From: CAMDBL01 sp964498125
Lineage (GTDB): Bacteria > Pseudomonadota > Alphaproteobacteria > Rhizobiales > Hyphomicrobiaceae
NCBI GenBank assembly: GCA_964498125.1
Contig: CAZCGE010000031.1
Location: forward strand, 1 to 6,248
Reading direction: 5' to 3'
DNA: 6,248 bases
Shown here: positions 6,001-6,248 of the stretch, piece by piece
How positions within the stretch are numbered: position 1 is the first letter of the stretch
Layout: each line of letters begins with the position of its first letter
Position numbers and translations under genes: made by a program
Notes under the pieces: generated by a model
Told to the model about the DNA's origin: nothing
What the model saw: the letters and a program-made list of their open reading frames with translations, nothing else
Database searches by the model: none

Positions 6001-6248
6001 AAGCGTCTTGTTGGCCGACCTGCATGGATCGGAGACGGACAGTCGGTTGCCACGCTGCGAAAGTCCACCGGGCACAGCGAAAACACCTACAAGGTCGACG
6101 TGTCGACTCCGAGGCAACACCCCGATGCCCCATCTGCCGACACATTCTCCGCCGCCGATCCCGGCCAAAAACATCCCCCACATTCCCCACATTCCCCAAG
6201 GTGTCGACCGGATGATGGCGAGTTGGGGAAAGAGGGGAAAGAGGGGAA
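3028..6248 (+). CDS. primase-helicase: PrimPol-like N-terminus plus AAA+/SF3-like ATPase (partial, runs off the window)
   Basis: This large replication protein is open for 1073 codons without a stop. It probably primes and unwinds DNA when the element replicates. WALLDFDTKGMP places Asp115 and Asp117 as motif I of archaeo-eukaryotic primases. GSGGAHHYVLI (His177) resembles motif II, and LLDRSLVDRM (Asp222) may hold the third acidic residue. A second conserved-looking block follows (about 335-400): DPLEG, YGRCKAKVM with Cys373, and IHSFAHG with His388 and His392. A charged linker then leads to the ATPase: Walker A GQRGGGKTT (706-714, Lys712), Walker B CLAWDN (Asp758), sensor-1-like FTGNS (Asn804) and a candidate arginine finger Arg815 (DMASRSLML). 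From memory, this arrangement matches a family common in alphaproteobacterial elements and usually annotated as hypothetical or ATP-binding. The last ~25 residues are low-complexity (HPPHSPHSP, ELGKEGKEG). The start at 3028 is set by GAGGAGG. The ATPase is confident; the primase assignment less so. Confidence 0.88.
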   Translation, partial: MTPEITLIKKCGPDPVMSKRICLDEQGALKSDGAACLMVEGTATRARAETAGALAEHIMRCGSDQAIALGALKVGLPDPAKITVPRSLKAKPGAITRSREFIDYRPGAPAWALLDFDTKGMPAHVAASIEMAGGMWNALLGVAPGLGRAARVSRASTSAGLFRSDTGAQLSGSGGAHHYVLIKDAGDIERFLRDLHDRCWLHGLGWHVIGGAGQLLDRSLVDRMVAYGERLCFEGAPLIAPPLAQDQTKRTPEAFEGEAIDAGLTVPRLTEYERHRVNEVKAASADALGATATEIRNQHDSALAKTISAKFGMPPDSAIRLVTARHRGVLVPYVELDFDRVGMTSVATVLADPERFVGETLADPLEGAEYGRCKAKVMRAADGELLIHSFAHGRAFYLLRHDVRSAKAAIAQAPADGVVDCAMAILATSELETDELTDFAATVAKAAKIGVRAVMARIVKERRAREQAKRKATLDSEADGRIIRPRPEPDGELMPTVTLLDQILAADQREEPPMRDSSGNLVEVRVREPWALHLLTADGTNGDAGDIEALQAPAEPGLVQLTPVGVELLVERYVRWLAQRRDTSYFAALPRPFVDALMQFSPSDIPIARAINTAPLISMSGNAIDGVGLDRDTGLVHRIDPHLRACLPTEPPTEQEVRAAMTFLFDEWLVDVALDRAGKSVATMLAMTLIQRALLPERPAFFVTAGQRGGGKTTLVNMITLAALGRRASAAGWSDRAEERKKALFSYLRQGVACLAWDNIARGSAISCPHIEAALTACETSDRVLGVSRVETVPSTTVQIFTGNSITPRGDMASRSLMLALSVDRPDPENRRFAHADPLAWTQANRPKIVRALYTLLIAGAVNRPPSQVAKTRFKTWWSLVGWPTEYAAGLLGETVNCTELMRAGEVGDEEASAASAALTILQKVWGSTAFTARDVVRAMTPEPKISANTEYTKVDDADKARADTIADTLGELVGKRLDRPTAHSIGKLFQKRLVGRPAWIGDGQSVATLRKSTGHSENTYKVDVSTPRQHPDAPSADTFSAADPGQKHPPHSPHSPRCRPDDGELGKEGKEG
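6094..6107. repeat. paired GTCGAC palindromes
   Basis: GTCGAC occurs at 6094-6099 and 6102-6107, separated by GT, giving a near-palindromic 14-mer. The octamer GTGTCGAC recurs at 6201-6208, in the spacer of the inverted repeat downstream. All lie within the primase-helicase frame. They may be protein-binding sites or coincidence. Confidence 0.25.
6172..6248. repeat. phased 9-bp repeats forming a long inverted repeat
   Basis: Three C-rich 9-mers (CATCCCCCA at 6172, CATTCCCCA at 6181 and 6190) are followed, after a spacer, by three G-rich units (TTGGGGAAA at 6223, GAGGGGAAA at 6232, GAGGGGAA at 6241). The left arm 6174-6199 is complementary to the right arm 6223-6248 at 21 of 26 positions, with 8 perfect pairs at the base of a 23-base loop (6200-6222). 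The units are in frame with the primase-helicase gene and encode HPP-HSP-HSP and ELG-KEG-KEG. The repeat reaches the window edge and may continue. Confidence 0.75.

Noticed and set aside
6172..6248. CRISPR array
   Set aside because: The units are 9 bp, directly adjacent and inside a coding frame. There are no spacers of usual length and no cas genes.

Overview
The window is GC-rich and looks alphaproteobacterial, probably Rhizobiales or a relative. It reads as the integrase-proximal end of an integrated mobile element. Three things point this way. A partial tRNA lies at the left edge. A complete phage-type tyrosine integrase sits immediately inside it. An AlpA-like DNA-binding protein and a large primase-helicase follow in the same orientation. 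The tRNA remnant has a GTG anticodon loop and an A discriminator base next to an encoded CCA. As I recall, an A73 tRNA-His is a peculiarity of alphaproteobacteria, which agrees with the host guess.

Layout from left to right: (1) 2-46, the 3' part of a minus-strand tRNA, probably the integration site copy (att) lacking the 5' half. (2) 47-216, a non-coding stretch with an inverted heptamer pair and a candidate extended -10 promoter. (3) 217-1440, integrase. (4) 1546-2268, a 240-residue helical protein I do not recognise. (5) 2273-2304, a hairpin with a T-run on the minus strand, then an operator-like inverted repeat in front of (6) 2361-2678, a MerR/AlpA-type helix-turn-helix protein. (7) 2792-3025, a 77-residue unknown protein. 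(8) 3028 to beyond 6248, one continuous open frame of at least 1073 residues. Its N-terminal part looks like an archaeo-eukaryotic-type primase (PrimPol), and its C-terminal part carries an AAA+/SF3-like ATPase. It has no stop in the window.

Working model (inference): the integrase moves the element in and out of the tRNA site. The AlpA-like protein is a candidate excision factor or regulator. The 77-residue gene and the primase-helicase, which appear translationally coupled, would replicate the excised form. The order integrase, AlpA-like, primase-helicase recalls P4-type phage satellites and integrative mobilizable elements. No capsid, relaxase or conjugation gene is visible, so the class stays open.

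The most unusual features are two. The extreme 3' end of the primase-helicase frame is a phased inverted repeat: three 9-bp C-rich units followed by three 9-bp G-rich units. In addition, a strongly Shine-Dalgarno-led antisense reading frame runs opposite the AlpA-like gene towards the minus-strand terminator.
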